Assembly: GCF_002157735.2 (NCBI RefSeq)
Contig: NZ_AP018689.1
Location: forward strand, 2,327,619 to 2,391,618
Reading direction: 5' to 3'
DNA: 64,000 nucleotides
Origin: Vibrio aphrogenes
GTDB lineage: Bacteria > Pseudomonadota > Gammaproteobacteria > Enterobacterales > Vibrionaceae
This document shows, piece after piece, positions 18,381 through 28,006 of this stretch. The position numbers and the translations under genes are program-made. The notes under the pieces are model-generated. The model saw only the letters and a program-made list of their open reading frames with translations. It did no database searches and was not told where the DNA came from. The stretch's first letter is position 1; each line of letters starts with the position of its first letter.

Positions 18381-21197
18381 ATGCGCTTGATCCCAGTTAT
18401 CACCATGACCAAATTCCGCCACTAAAGGCACATTGAGTTCTGCGGCCGATTCCATCAAAGACTGTATTTTTATTTCAATACGCGCTAATTCACTTTCTTT
18501 AACTTCAAAAACCAATTCATCGTGTACTTGCATAAGCAATTTCACTTCATCGTTACCTTCGGCTTGAATCCATTCATCAACAATCAACATCGCCTTCTTA
18601 ATAATATCGGCAGCGGTACCTTGCATTGGGGCGTTGATGGCAGCACGTTCAGCGCCTTTACGACGCATGCCATTGCTCGACTTAATTTCAGGCAAATGCA
18701 AACGACGGCCAAAGAGCGTTTCTACATAACCTTGTTCCGTTGCTTTCGCGCGAGTGTCTTCCATATATTGCATTACACCTGGATAACGCTCAAAGTACAC
18801 ATCCATATACTGCTGCGCTTCCCCACGAGGAATACCCAGTTGCTTGGCAAGACCAAAGGCGCTCATGCCATAAATCAAACCAAAGTTAACGGCTTTAGCA
18901 CGGCGACGCTGCTCCGAGGTTACTTGCTCAATACTGCAACCCATAACTTCGGCTGCGGTTGCTGAGTGAATATCTTTACCTTGCGCAAAAGCTTCTAATA
19001 AGGCTTTATCCCCTGATAGGTGCGCCATGATCCGCAGTTCAATTTGAGAGTAATCGACGGCCAAAATTTTCCAACCATGTGGCGCAACAAATGCTTGGCG
19101 AATACGACGCCCTTCTTCATTACGAATAGGAATATTCTGTAAGTTTGGATCGGTAGAAGACAAACGTCCGGTCGCCGTCACCGCTTGATGATAAGAGGTA
19201 TGCACTCGACCCGTTTGTGGGTTGATCATTTTAGGCAATTTATCTGTGTAGGTTGATTTTAACTTAGCCAACCCACGGTTTTCTAAAATCAATTTAGGTA
19301 ACGGGTAATCCAACGCTAATTCTTGCAACACTTCTTCATTGGTAGAAGGTGCGCCCGAGGCGGTTTTCTTCACTACTGGAAGGCCCATTTTTTCAAATAA
19401 AATTGCCTGTAATTGCTTCGGTGAATTGAGGTTAAATTCTTGCTCTGCGATTTCGAATGCCTTGGCTTTTAGCTCTTCTAAGCGCGCTTCAATTTCTTTT
19501 GATTGCGCATTTAGCAGCATATCGTCAATCATCACGCCAGTACGTTCAATGCGAGATAACACCGGAACTAAAGGCACTTCAATATCTTGATAAATTGATT
19601 TTAACCCTGCATCTTGCTCTAACGCTGCTTGCAAACGATTATGCAAACGCAAAGTCACATCCGCATCTTCTGCCGCATAAGGACCCGCCTCATTAATATC
19701 AAGTTGGTTAAAGGTCAGTTGATTTTTCCCTTTCCCCGCCAATGACTCAAAAGAGATGCAGTTATGTTGTAAAAAGCGGAATGCTAAGCTGTCCATATCA
19801 TGCTTACCACCGACGCTATTAAAGACATAAGAAGCTAGCATGGTATCAAACTTGATCCCTTTCATATCGATATCATAACGAGCTAAAACGCTGGCATCGT
19901 ATTTCAGGTTTTGGCCCACTTTAGCTTGTTGCTCATCTTCTAAAATCGGTTTGAGTTGGGCCAGTACCCAATCACGGTCAAGCTGAGCTGGAGCATCTAA
20001 ATAATCATGAGCGACTGGAACATACGCCGCTTTGCCTTCTTCCACCGCAAAAGATAAGCCGACTAAGTTCGCTTCCATGTAATTTAAGCTGTCGGTTTCG
20101 GTATCAAATGCAAATACCTCTGAAGCTTTCAGTGTATCTAACCAGGCATTAAAGGTGTCTTTATCAAAGATGATTTCATACTGGCTACGATCAATATTGG
20201 CTGGGCTCATATCCACTTGCAATGCATCGGCCGTTGTCGCCGATTTCGTCGTCTCTGCACGTTGTTCGGCTTTCACTTGAGCTAAACCATCAACTGCGGC
20301 AATGGTGCCATCTGCGCCTTCTAACAATTCATTTAGCCAAGATTTAAAGGTTAATTCACCAAACAACTTCATCAGTTCATCTTTGTTTGGCTCAGCTTTG
20401 CATAAGTCACTTGGCTGACACTCAAGCTCAACGTCTAATTTAATAGTGGCCAGTTGATAAGACAGCTCGGCATTTTCTCGGTTATCTTGCAGCTTTTTAG
20501 CCATGGTTTTCGCACCACGGAAGGATAAATCGGCAATCTTATCAAGATTTTGATAGATGGTTTCAAGATTACCTAAGCCTTGCAGTAACGCGACCGCCGT
20601 TTTGTTACCTACCCCAGGCACACCTGGAATGTTATCCACTTTATCGCCCATTAAGGCTAAGTAATCGATGATAAGCTCTGGTGGTAATTCAAATTTATCA
20701 ATCACGCCTTGGCGATCCATCACCACGTTGGTCATGGTGTTAATTAAGGTGACGTGCTCATCCACCAATTGCGCCATATCTTTATCGCCCGTACTGATTA
20801 ACACCGGCATGCCTTGCTTTGAAGCTTGTGACGCTAAGGTGCCAATCACATCATCGGCTTCCACACCTGGCACACAAATCAGTGGCAACCCCATAGCTCG
20901 AATGATGTTGTGTAGCGGTTCAATTTGATCGCGTAATTCTTGCGGCATCGATGGACGGTTCGCTTTATAGTCAGCATACATCTCGTCGCGGAAGGTTTTT
21001 CCTTTGGCATCAAACACCACAGCAATGCGCTCAGAAGCAAACTGTTTCATCATACTGCGTAGCATATTCACTACACCGTACACTGCATTGGTTTGAATAT
21101 TGCCATTATTCATACTTTCAGGATAAGCATGAAAAGCGCGATATAAATAAGAAGATCCATCAATAAGAATCAATGAGTTGTCAGCAATTGTTGCCAT
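18378..21197 (-). CDS. polA: DNA polymerase I
   Basis: This 939-residue polymerase is complete. The N-terminal 5'-3' exonuclease (about 1-290) includes [10 protein letters not shown] and [14 protein letters not shown]. The 3'-5' proofreading domain has the Exo I motif FDTETDSL. Polymerase motif A is DYSQIELR, motif B is [16 protein letters not shown] and motif C is [10 protein letters not shown]. It fills Okazaki-fragment and repair gaps. The gene is monocistronic, with Spot 42 downstream and RyhB upstream on the same strand. Confidence 0.98.
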   Translation of the reverse strand: MATIADNSLILIDGSSYLYRAFHAYPESMNNGNIQTNAVYGVVNMLRSMMKQFASERIAVVFDAKGKTFRDEMYADYKANRPSMPQELRDQIEPLHNIIRAMGLPLICVPGVEADDVIGTLASQASKQGMPVLISTGDKDMAQLVDEHVTLINTMTNVVMDRQGVIDKFELPPELIIDYLALMGDKVDNIPGVPGVGNKTAVALLQGLGNLETIYQNLDKIADLSFRGAKTMAKKLQDNRENAELSYQLATIKLDVELECQPSDLCKAEPNKDELMKLFGELTFKSWLNELLEGADGTIAAVDGLAQVKAEQRAETTKSATTADALQVDMSPANIDRSQYEIIFDKDTFNAWLDTLKASEVFAFDTETDSLNYMEANLVGLSFAVEEGKAAYVPVAHDYLDAPAQLDRDWVLAQLKPILEDEQQAKVGQNLKYDASVLARYDIDMKGIKFDTMLASYVFNSVGGKHDMDSLAFRFLQHNCISFESLAGKGKNQLTFNQLDINEAGPYAAEDADVTLRLHNRLQAALEQDAGLKSIYQDIEVPLVPVLSRIERTGVMIDDMLLNAQSKEIEARLEELKAKAFEIAEQEFNLNSPKQLQAILFEKMGLPVVKKTASGAPSTNEEVLQELALDYPLPKLILENRGLAKLKSTYTDKLPKMINPQTGRVHTSYHQAVTATGRLSSTDPNLQNIPIRNEEGRRIRQAFVAPHGWKILAVDYSQIELRIMAHLSGDKALLEAFAQGKDIHSATAAEVMGCSIEQVTSEQRRRAKAVNFGLIYGMSAFGLAKQLGIPRGEAQQYMDVYFERYPGVMQYMEDTRAKATEQGYVETLFGRRLHLPEIKSSNGMRRKGAERAAINAPMQGTAADIIKKAMLIVDEWIQAEGNDEVKLLMQVHDELVFEVKESELARIEIKIQSLMESAAELNVPLVAEFGHGDNWDQAH

Positions 21198-21512
21198 AAT
21201 GTCTAATACCTAAGCTAAGGAGAACCTATGATCTGCCTAGGATGCCACGTCTGGCTTTTTGAATCTATTCATAACTGGCAAGATTCCGTTGAACCTTCTG
21301 TGGATAACTTTGTTGTTAACTTTTTCAATAAAAAAAATAAAAAATCAAGATCATTATCATAAAAATAAACAATACTTTTAAAAACAATAAGATAGCAAAT
21401 AAAGGATCATGCGAGACAAAATGTGGCAGGTAAGATCTTTTGTGGAAAACAATTAATAACAGGGGATCTTTCGTTAAAAATGATAATGAGAAGTTAATAA
21501 TTCGGTGCAGGA

Positions 21513-21680
21513 TAAAAAGAAAGCGACACCGAATCGATGTCGCTTAGCAAAATATGGTGAGATGTAAAACAAGTTCACCTACCATGAAAGCTTAAATACA
21601 CTGGAAGCAATGTGAGCAATGTCGTGTCTTAAAGAAGCGAAGAATACAGTGCTTAACAAGATATTCTTTTTCCCTTCGAC
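21513..21680 (-). ncRNA. ryhB: RyhB iron-responsive small RNA
   Basis: On the minus strand, ACACGACATTGCTCACATTG followed by CTTCCAGT (about 21600-21628) is the conserved RyhB pairing core. A 5' extension and a 3' terminator stem, AAGCGACA/TGTCGCTT (21521-21545), followed by TCTTTTT complete the gene. The length of about 168 nt exceeds the 90 nt of E. coli RyhB, as is known for vibrios. RyhB acts with Hfq to repress iron-using proteins when iron is scarce. In V. cholerae it also lies close to polA. Confidence 0.93.
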
Positions 21681-21683
21681 ACG

Positions 21684-21715
21684 GTTAATAATAATCATTC
21701 TCATTGAATGTTCAA
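21684..21715 (-). promoter_or_regulatory. RyhB promoter overlapped by a Fur box
   Basis: The -35 TTGAAC (21710-21715) and -10 TATTAT (21688-21693) are 16 bases apart. GAGAATGATTATTATTAAC (21684-21702) matches 15 of 19 positions of the Fur consensus and covers the -10, so Fur-Fe would block initiation. Weaker Fur-like sequences, such as ATCATTATC near 21350 and GATAATGAGAA near 21482, also occur in this gap. Confidence 0.85.
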
Positions 21716-21821
21716 GCCCTAAATGAGAAAAAATATCATTTATTTTAGAAAAAAGTGAAGAGTTTAAATTAAGGTTTTGATTTTTATTATTATTTTATCT
21801 TTGGGTTCTAGATGGCATTTT

Positions 21822-22131
21822 ATCGTTGCTCGGGGTTCGGGCGCTACGCTGCTCGTAACTCGAAAAAGAAAATAGGTTTCTAGTTAAAAGTAGCTGCTTT
21901 CTAGGAAAGGGAGTTTCGTTACTCGGAAAGGATTGAGTTCGTGATAAAAAATCATCATCCTGAAAGCGACGAAGGAGCGCAGTTCAGGATCTCCCACCAC
22001 GGTTTGAGTCTAATATGTGGTAGGAGATTCGATATAAAAGAAAGCTCGTGGCTTGAAACAGAATAAGACGAGGTACGCTTGCTTTTTCGCTTTTCCAAGA
22101 AACAAGAAGCGCAGCGCCCGAGCAACGAATC
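21822..22131. repeat. About 310-bp intergenic element with TCGTTGCTCGGG terminal inverted repeats
   Basis: The left end TCGTTGCTCGGG followed by CGCTACGCTGCTCG is inverted at the right end (AGCGCAGCGCCCGAGCAACGA, 22111-22131). The left copy carries a 7-base duplication. The interior has two dyads: ATCCTGAA/TTCAGGAT, and ATCTCC-CACCAC paired with GTGGTAGGAGAT. There is no ORF. Similar CTCGGGCGCT pieces occur near 30860 and 55410. It abuts the 3' end of the queuosine transporter gene. Confidence 0.5.
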
Positions 22132-22135
22132 ACGC

Positions 22136-22846
22136 TTACGCTTTCACTTCCTGTTGAGAGGAAATTTCGGCTACCGTGGTTAACTTCTTCATCAGGTAAT
22201 TAAGCAGCACGCCGTACATAGGCACAAACAAGCCTAAGCTGATAATCAGTTTTACGCTGTAATCCACTAAAGCAATTTCGGTCCAGTGCTCCGCCATAAA
22301 TGGGTCACTGCTCATGTAAAAAGCAATCGAGAAGAATGCGATCGTATCAAGTGCATTACCAAATAAGGTTGAACAAGTTGGAGCTACCCACCATTGTTTC
22401 AATTGGCGCAGACGATTAAACACATGCACATCCATGATTTGACCTAACAAATAAGCCATAAAGCTGGCGATGGCAATCCGAGCAACAAATAAATTAAATA
22501 CGCTTAATTGGTTAAAGCCTTGGAATGTCCCTTCAAAGAACACCACAGACAACAGATAAGAAATCGCTAAAGCAGGCAACATGACCCAGAAGATAATTTT
22601 ACGCGCCATGCCCGCACCAAAAATACGTACCGTTAAATCCGTCGCTAAAAAGATAAATGGAAAAGTAAATGCGCCCCAAGTGGTATGTAAACCAAACAGA
22701 GTAAAAGGGATTTGAACTAAGTAGTTACTAGATGCGATCACGATCAAGTGAAAGATCACCAACCAAAACAAGGCCTTATTTTGTTGTGGTCGAGTATATT
22801 GAACAGACGATAATGCCGCCTGCGGAGCAGAATTTAAATGAGTCAT
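22136..22846 (-). CDS. yhhQ: Queuosine precursor transporter (YhhQ, VUT family)
   Basis: This 236-residue protein has about six hydrophobic helices. The YhhQ hallmarks are seen: NYLVQIPF, HTTWGAFTFPFIFLATDLTVRIFG, MDVHVFNRLRQ and TLFGNALDTIAFF. The E. coli homologue imports 7-cyano-7-deazaguanine and 7-aminomethyl-7-deazaguanine for tRNA queuosine synthesis. The ATG is preceded by AAAGGT. A strong promoter about 130 bases upstream gives a long structured leader. Confidence 0.94.
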   Translation of the reverse strand: MTHLNSAPQAALSSVQYTRPQQNKALFWLVIFHLIVIASSNYLVQIPFTLFGLHTTWGAFTFPFIFLATDLTVRIFGAGMARKIIFWVMLPALAISYLLSVVFFEGTFQGFNQLSVFNLFVARIAIASFMAYLLGQIMDVHVFNRLRQLKQWWVAPTCSTLFGNALDTIAFFSIAFYMSSDPFMAEHWTEIALVDYSVKLIISLGLFVPMYGVLLNYLMKKLTTVAEISSQQEVKA

Positions 22847-22970
22847 ATTGTGACCTTTTTTTAATGTATGGGGGCGAGGGAACCCATAATGACGTAAGTT
22901 TTATGTCTGATTTTATACTGAGTTGATGACAACTCGCTTATTGACTTCGCAGTCAGCTAAACATCAGAGG
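22847..22970 (-). promoter_or_regulatory. Structured 5' leader of yhhQ (possible cis-regulatory RNA)
   Basis: The predicted leader of about 124 nt holds three hairpins. TGACT/AGTCA closes a GCGA tetraloop (22942-22955). GAGTTG/CAACTC has a four-base loop (22920-22935). ATGGG/CCCAT lies at 22868-22887, shortly before the ribosome site. I do not recognise a known preQ1 riboswitch class. The hairpins are seen; ligand sensing is inference. Confidence 0.4.
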
Positions 22971-22976
22971 TGGGCG

Positions 22977-23004
22977 ATTATACAGATATGTCGAGTCACT
23001 TCAA
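22977..23004 (-). promoter_or_regulatory. Sigma-70 promoter of yhhQ
   Basis: The -35 TTGAAG (22999-23004) and a perfect -10 TATAAT (22977-22982) are separated by 16 bases. The predicted start is near 22970. Confidence 0.75.
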
Positions 23005-23031
23005 CTGTGCATTTTTAGCGCAAAAATAGCA

Positions 23032-23337
23032 CTAGCCTATCCCTAAAGAACATAATTTCGCTAAATACTGCAGCTCTTCGTTACCTTCTTGTGGCGACAA
23101 GGTTTCTATCCACATCGTTTCTGAATAGTGCTCACCACGCAAAAAGAGTGGGCAACCTTCAAAATCAATTAACCACGAATGTAAATCCGCATCGGTTTGC
23201 TGCTCTGTCACTGTGGCCGATAATAAATTCACCAAAGGCTTAGCCACCTCAGAAAAAGAATCAAAATCAAAGCTAGGATGAGTCAAAATAAGGCGGCCGG
23301 CTTGTACATCAAATTCTTTTAAACCATACATCGACAT
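23032..23337 (-). CDS. DUF3630-like protein downstream of recQ
   Basis: This is a small soluble protein of 101 residues without transmembrane segments or enzymatic motifs. Its start is 2 bases after the recQ stop, so it is almost certainly cotranscribed and perhaps translationally coupled. The sequence resembles the DUF3630 family found beside recQ in vibrios. The function is unknown. Confidence 0.7.
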   Translation of the reverse strand: MSMYGLKEFDVQAGRLILTHPSFDFDSFSEVAKPLVNLLSATVTEQQTDADLHSWLIDFEGCPLFLRGEHYSETMWIETLSPQEGNEELQYLAKLCSLGIG

Positions 23338-23339
23338 GA

Positions 23340-25181
23340 TTATATTTCACCTAATGTTAGGTGCTCCTGAATCAAATCTAAAAAGGCATCGGCATACTTT
23401 TCTAACTTACGCTGGCCGACACCATTAACTGCCAACATTTCGCCATAAGAAGTCGGTAAAATATCGGCCATATCCACCAAGGTCGCATCACTGAACACCA
23501 CATAAGGTGGTAAACCGTCTTCATCGGCAATCGCTTTACGCAGTTTACGCAATTTGGCAAAGAGCTTTTTATCGTAATTTTTAGTCACCAGTTTGTCGTT
23601 TTTGGCTGCTCGAGCCGCCGTATCCAAGCGTGGCACCGCCAGTTCTATGCTCATATCCCCACGCAATAAGGGGCGAGCTTCTTCGGTCAATTGTAAAGTG
23701 GAATTACGTGTGATGTTTTGCGTCAATAATCCTTTATGAATCAACTGACGCATGATGCTCACCCAGTAATCATGGCTGTGTTCCTTGCCAATGCCATAGG
23801 TGCTGATTTTATCGTGACCATTATCTCGCACACGGATATTTTGCATGCCACGTAGCACTTCCACCACATAACCGACACCATAACTTTGATTTACCCGATA
23901 CACGCAGGATAACGCTTTTTGCGCCGCTTCCGTGCCATCAAAATGCTTGGGTGGATCTAAACAAATATCGCAGTTCCCACAAGGCTTATGGCTGTATTCA
24001 CCAAAATAATTCAACAGCACTTGGCGGCGACAAGTTTGCGCTTCAGCAAACGCATTCATCGCATTGAGCTTATGGGTTTCCACTTGTTTTTGTGGTCCTT
24101 CTTCTTTTTCATCCAGCATGCGACGCAGCCACCCCATATCCGCAGGGTCATATAGCATGACGGCTTCGGCTGGCAAACCATCACGCCCCGCGCGGCCTGT
24201 TTCTTGGTAATATGATTCAATGTTTCTTGGAATATCAAAATGCAGCACAAAGCGTACGTTGGGTTTGTTGATCCCCATGCCAAAGGCGACGGTCGCCACC
24301 ACGATTTGTATATCGTCTTTTTGAAACGCTTCTTGCACATACGCCCGTTCATCATTATCCATACCAGCATGATAGCCAGCGGCACGAATGTGGTTATTAC
24401 ACAGCTTCTCCGTCACCATTTCGACTTTTTTGCGGCTACCGCAATAGATGATCCCACATTGACCTTTTTGAGTGGCTAAATATCGGATCACTTGAGAAAT
24501 TGGTTTGTGCTTTTCAAGCAAGGTATAACGAATATTAGGCCGATCAAAACTGCCAAGATATTCAAATGGTTGGTTTAAATTCAGACGAGCAATGATGTCT
24601 TTGCGAGTCGCATCATCGGCGGTTGCGGTTAGGGCCATCACCGGAACATGTGGAAAACGTTGCTTAATTTGTCCGAGTTGAGCATATTCCGGGCGGAAGT
24701 CATGCCCCCATTGAGAAATACAATGCGCTTCATCGACGGCGATCATACTGATGGATAAATGCTCCAAGCGCTCACTAAAATCACGACTGAGAATGCGTTC
24801 AGGTGAGATATACACCATTTTAAGTTGGCCGCTATTCATGCGGTTATACACACGGATCAAGTCTTCTCTTGGCATACTGGAATTGATGCATTCCGCTGCT
24901 ACACCATTCGCTTTTAGCTGATCCACCTGATCTTTCATGAGCGAAATTAAAGGAGAAATGACAATGGTTAGCCCCGGCAATAATAATGCAGGCACTTGAT
25001 AACACAATGATTTACCGCCACCAGTTGGCATGATGACCAAGCTATCTTGGTTTTGCAACACACTGTCGATGACCGGTTGTTGGCCCACACGAAAATCCTG
25101 ATAACCGAATACCTCACGCAGGATTTGCGCCGGAGTGGCTATCGATGGCGTCAATGTTTGTGCTGCTTCAGTGGAAAACAT
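23340..25181 (-). CDS. recQ: ATP-dependent DNA helicase RecQ
   Basis: This 613-residue 3'-5' helicase acts in recombination and replication repair. It has Walker [11 protein letters not shown] (about residue 53), the DEAH box within [17 protein letters not shown], and motif [12 protein letters not shown]. The RQC zinc site is [12 protein letters not shown] followed by CGNCDIC. A C-terminal HRDC domain ([17 protein letters not shown]) is present. The length matches E. coli RecQ. Confidence 0.97.
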   Translation of the reverse strand: MFSTEAAQTLTPSIATPAQILREVFGYQDFRVGQQPVIDSVLQNQDSLVIMPTGGGKSLCYQVPALLLPGLTIVISPLISLMKDQVDQLKANGVAAECINSSMPREDLIRVYNRMNSGQLKMVYISPERILSRDFSERLEHLSISMIAVDEAHCISQWGHDFRPEYAQLGQIKQRFPHVPVMALTATADDATRKDIIARLNLNQPFEYLGSFDRPNIRYTLLEKHKPISQVIRYLATQKGQCGIIYCGSRKKVEMVTEKLCNNHIRAAGYHAGMDNDERAYVQEAFQKDDIQIVVATVAFGMGINKPNVRFVLHFDIPRNIESYYQETGRAGRDGLPAEAVMLYDPADMGWLRRMLDEKEEGPQKQVETHKLNAMNAFAEAQTCRRQVLLNYFGEYSHKPCGNCDICLDPPKHFDGTEAAQKALSCVYRVNQSYGVGYVVEVLRGMQNIRVRDNGHDKISTYGIGKEHSHDYWVSIMRQLIHKGLLTQNITRNSTLQLTEEARPLLRGDMSIELAVPRLDTAARAAKNDKLVTKNYDKKLFAKLRKLRKAIADEDGLPPYVVFSDATLVDMADILPTSYGEMLAVNGVGQRKLEKYADAFLDLIQEHLTLGEI

Positions 25182-25380
25182 GTCATCTCAATGTGGTTAA
25201 AGGGCGCGAAAAAATAGCCGCCCATTGTATACCCAAGTCACCTTAAGATGCGAGTTTCAACGAGAATAAAACCCTAGTTAGAAATCGAATCCCTTAACGA
25301 TATTCAGTGAATTTATTAGCTAAATCATAGCGAGAATTTTATACTCGGCTCTTGTTAAACCAATTAAAAAGAAATCCTTC

Positions 25381-26304
25381 ATGGAAGATGAATTAAAGCG
25401 TACTCAACAAGGCGTATTATTCGCCGTTCTTGCTTATGTGATGTGGGGAATTGCCCCAATTTATTTTAAAGCCTTAGGTGAAGTCCCCCCGTTTGAGATT
25501 CTTTGCCATCGCATCATTTGGTCTTTTGGTTTCCTCGCGGCACTGCTATACGTCACCAAAGGCTGGCCTAGAGTGAAAGCTACTCTAACCAATAAGACTC
25601 AAGTACTGTATTTACTCGTTACTTCAATTACTATTGGCGCTAATTGGCTGGTGTTTATTTGGGCCATCAGCATCGGTCACATGCTGGATGCCAGTTTAGG
25701 TTACTACATTAACCCCTTGTTTAATGTCGTGCTGGGGATGCTGTTTTTAAATGAAAAACTAAGAAGATTGCAGTGGGTTGCAGTCGCTCTAGCCACCGCT
25801 GGCGTGATCGTGCAACTGGTGGTCTTTGGTTCGGTACCAATTATTGCGATTCTCCTTGCCACCACTTTTGGTCTCTATGGTTTATTACGTAAAAAAGTCA
25901 ATTTAGACGCCTTCACCGGGCTATTTATTGAAACCTTAGTATTATTACCGGTCGCCATGCTGTATTTGTTGTTCTTGGCAGACAGCGCCACCAGCCATTT
26001 GACCAGCAATCCAATGACCTTAAACCTCCTGCTAATCTCCGCGGGCATCGTGACGACATTGCCTTTACTTTGCTTTGCTGGCGCGGCCGTAAGGTTACGT
26101 TTAGCCACTCTTGGTTTTATCCAATACATTGGCCCCAGTTTGATGTTCATACTGGCCGTCTTTGTTTATGGTGAAACTTTTAGTGCCGACAAAATCATCA
26201 CTTTTGCCTGTATTTGGGCGGCGTTAATTGCGTTCACTTGGGATGGATTAAAAAATAATGCCAATAATAAAAAACGCTTGGCCCAGACAAACCAAACGCG
26301 CTAA
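25381..26304 (+). CDS. rarD: RarD family EamA/DMT transporter
   Basis: This 307-residue inner membrane protein has about ten transmembrane helices in two EamA repeats. It starts with QQGVLFAVLAYVMWGIAPIYFKAL, typical of RarD. Chloramphenicol-sensitivity annotations exist for this family, but the natural substrate is unknown. The gene is monocistronic, with its own terminator, and is divergent from recQ. Confidence 0.93.
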   Translation: MEDELKRTQQGVLFAVLAYVMWGIAPIYFKALGEVPPFEILCHRIIWSFGFLAALLYVTKGWPRVKATLTNKTQVLYLLVTSITIGANWLVFIWAISIGHMLDASLGYYINPLFNVVLGMLFLNEKLRRLQWVAVALATAGVIVQLVVFGSVPIIAILLATTFGLYGLLRKKVNLDAFTGLFIETLVLLPVAMLYLLFLADSATSHLTSNPMTLNLLLISAGIVTTLPLLCFAGAAVRLRLATLGFIQYIGPSLMFILAVFVYGETFSADKIITFACIWAALIAFTWDGLKNNANNKKRLAQTNQTR

Positions 26305-26364
26305 CCACTCACAAGTGTTTTTACGCTTACCGGTTGTCTTTCATCAATTTTTTCGGCAAGTTTT

Positions 26365-26396
26365 AAAGCTCACAAAGGCCATCTCGTGAGCTTTTT
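26365..26396 (+). terminator. Rho-independent terminator of rarD
   Basis: AAAGCTCAC and GTGAGCTTT form a perfect 9-bp stem with a 12-base loop, followed by further T residues. It lies about 60 bases after the rarD stop. Confidence 0.88.
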
Positions 26397-26494
26397 ACTG
26401 CGATGACTCGCCTTTCTTATTTGCCTCCATAAGCTGTTTTATAATGATATTGATGACAGGCTAAAGAAAGCTTGCAGACTTCCTACCCACAGCG

Positions 26495-26512
26495 TGTAAG
26501 AGATCTCGCACA
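26495..26512 (+). promoter_or_regulatory. Putative VarA/UvrY (GacA-type) binding site
   Basis: TGTAAGAGATCTCGCACA matches the GacA-box plan TGTAAG-N6-CTTACA with a perfect left half and four of six in the right half. It is centred about 167 bases before the predicted start of the CsrB-family RNA, a distance similar to that at E. coli csrB. Binding is inferred. Confidence 0.6.
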
Positions 26513-26636
26513 AATCATTAGGAAAATCCCTATATTTTAATAAGAAATAGCACTCAAAATAATCATAACCCTTTGAAAAATAACTAATCACGTGATTTTT
26601 TCATCATTTTTCATAAATTAAATTGAACTTACTCCA

Positions 26637-26664
26637 TTGTCGATGTTCGGTTTATCGGTAATAT
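26637..26664 (+). promoter_or_regulatory. Promoter of the CsrB-family RNA
   Basis: TTGTCG (26637-26642) and TAATAT (26659-26664) are separated by 16 bases. They predict initiation near 26671, at the first GGA-rich stem. Confidence 0.6.
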
Positions 26665-26670
26665 TAACCC

Positions 26671-27083
26671 TGTCGGAAGGATGCTGACAGGAACAGGAAA
26701 GACCCAAGGATTGGTCATCTTCAGGAAGAAGATTTGGTTACTTAGGATGGGTAATCAGCATGGAGCGAATGGACATTGAATGGACGCAATCATTACTAGG
26801 ATGGTAATGACTAAGGAAAGACAATGGACACCTCTGGATAGAGGCAAGGAACAAACATCAGGATGATGTAAGGGACACCGCTCAGGGAACAAGTGATGCG
26901 AGCTAATTAGGAACAATTAGCAGGCTAGGATAAGGCCAAGGACACCGCTAGGATGGCGATGAAAAGGAATACGCTGAAGGATACAGCACTGCTATCAAGG
27001 ATTTGATGCATGGAGCACTTTATAGTAGCCGGATTGCTGCGAGTAAGACTATAACCCCGAAGGGCTTTGCCCTCGGGGTTTTT
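26671..27083 (+). ncRNA. CsrB/CsrC-family CsrA-sequestering RNA
   Basis: The roughly 410-nt stretch has about 27 GGA motifs, many in AGGA or TGGA contexts in short hairpin loops. Examples are CATTACTAGGATGGTAATG and CCTCTGGATAGAGG. It ends in the terminator ACCCCGAAGGG/CCCTCGGGGT with a T-run (about 27053-27083). Such RNAs bind and titrate CsrA and are induced by the BarA-UvrY (VarS-VarA) system. Vibrios have several paralogues (CsrB, C, D); which one this is cannot be decided. ORFs across this region are not credible. Confidence 0.93.
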
Positions 27084-27125
27084 CTTTTTTATCTCTGACA
27101 AACGTTGCTCTCGTGGATAAACTTC

Positions 27126-27190
27126 ATACCAATGACACTGAGTAGAGGGTGACACTCAGTAGATAGTCAGAAATGGTGTAGCAAAAGGCT
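27126..27190. repeat. ATACCAAT-type dispersed repeat
   Basis: ATACCAATGACACT followed by TAGTCAGAAATGGTGTAGCA and AAAGGCTT closely resembles the sequence at 63951-64000 (ATACCAATCACACT then GGTCAGAAATTGCGTAG and AAAGGCTT). An internal dyad, ACACTGAGTAG/TAGAGGGTGACACTCAGTAG, is also present. It lies between two convergent terminators. Confidence 0.45.
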
Positions 27191-27195
27191 TAAGC

Positions 27196-27216
27196 AAAAA
27201 GGCAGCTTTCGCTGCC
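27196..27216 (-). terminator. Terminator of cpxP
   Basis: On the minus strand GGCAGC-GAAA-GCTGCC forms a 6-bp stem with a GNRA loop, followed by TTTTT. It lies about 45 bases after the cpxP stop. Confidence 0.88.
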
Positions 27217-27259
27217 TCTTCCTTACTCGCTGATGATGATATCAAGCATACTCATTATC

Positions 27260-27796
27260 TTATTTTGGCATCACATCACTATCGGCGGCTTTTTTATCCA
27301 TACGATCTTTCATGTGTTCCCATTTTTCCATGCATTGTTGATGCTTTTCACCTTGTAGCTTAACAAATTCTTGTTTTTGCTCAGGGGTTAATACACTGAA
27401 CATATCATGGCGTGATTTTTCCATTTTTACTTGGCCTTCAACACGTTGATCCGCCATTTTTTGTGCCAGTTTTTGAACCGCCGCTTGATCAAAATTATCA
27501 GCCATTACTAATTTTTGCATTTCCTGACGATCAATACGCATTTCTTGCATATTCGCTTTAAAACCCGTCTTCATCGCTTCGCGATCTTTTTGGCGCAATT
27601 CTTTTAATTGTGTTTTCTGTGCATCCGTCAAATCCAATTTTTTCCAGATACCACGCTCCATACCCATTCCACACTTACCATGCATAGGAGCTTTATCACC
27701 ATGACCACCCATGCCTGCTGCTAGGGCAGACACTGAACCGAATGCTAAAGGAGCGGCTAATAATACTAGGGCACTTTTTTTGATTAATGATTTCAT
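27260..27796 (-). CDS. cpxP: CpxP/Spy family periplasmic stress protein
   Basis: This 178-residue protein has a Sec signal peptide ending near ALA (residue 26), a His/Met/Cys-containing mature N-terminus (GHGDKAPMHGKCGMGM), and two LTxxQ motifs (LTDAQ and LTPEQ). The body is alpha-helical and charged. CpxP-type proteins act as periplasmic chaperone-like inhibitors of the kinase CpxA. The divergent cpxRA genes and CpxR boxes between them strongly support cpxP rather than spy. The Met/His-rich start hints at metal sensing, which is inference. Confidence 0.9.
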   Translation of the reverse strand: MKSLIKKSALVLLAAPLAFGSVSALAAGMGGHGDKAPMHGKCGMGMERGIWKKLDLTDAQKTQLKELRQKDREAMKTGFKANMQEMRIDRQEMQKLVMADNFDQAAVQKLAQKMADQRVEGQVKMEKSRHDMFSVLTPEQKQEFVKLQGEKHQQCMEKWEHMKDRMDKKAADSDVMPK

Positions 27797-27883
27797 AATG
27801 TTCTACCTTTGTTTGGAGGTTAATTGCAGCCAACTTATTATCTGCTGCGCTTCAATGATGTTATTTAGAATAGAGGATGGAAT

Positions 27884-27919
27884 GTAAAAGGGTGTATCGA
27901 GTACGTAAAACAATGTAAA
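27884..27919. promoter_or_regulatory. Two CpxR boxes between cpxP and cpxR
   Basis: GTAAA-ACAAT-GTAAA (27905-27919) is a perfect CpxR box. GTAAA-AGGGT-GTATC (27884-27898) is a second, weaker copy 21 bases away, about two helical turns. They lie about 110 bases from each start codon, fitting autoregulated divergent transcription. Confidence 0.85.
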
Positions 27920-28006
27920 TCCGTGTCAGCGATGTCGTTTTTCTCTAAAAAACAGAGATAATGTTATCCTTAGATTACTCCTATCCTCCTTATAAGGCGG
28001 TTACTT

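Noticed and set aside
21299..21307. Perfect DnaA box (TGTGGATAA, inverse of TTATCCACA) before polA
   Set aside because: It is single, with only a weak TTTTCCACA-like sequence further on. There is no cluster or AT-rich unwinding element organisation of an origin.
26925..27155. 76-residue ORF on the minus strand
   Set aside because: It lies antisense to the CsrB-family RNA and its terminator, and the composition reflects the GGA repeats.
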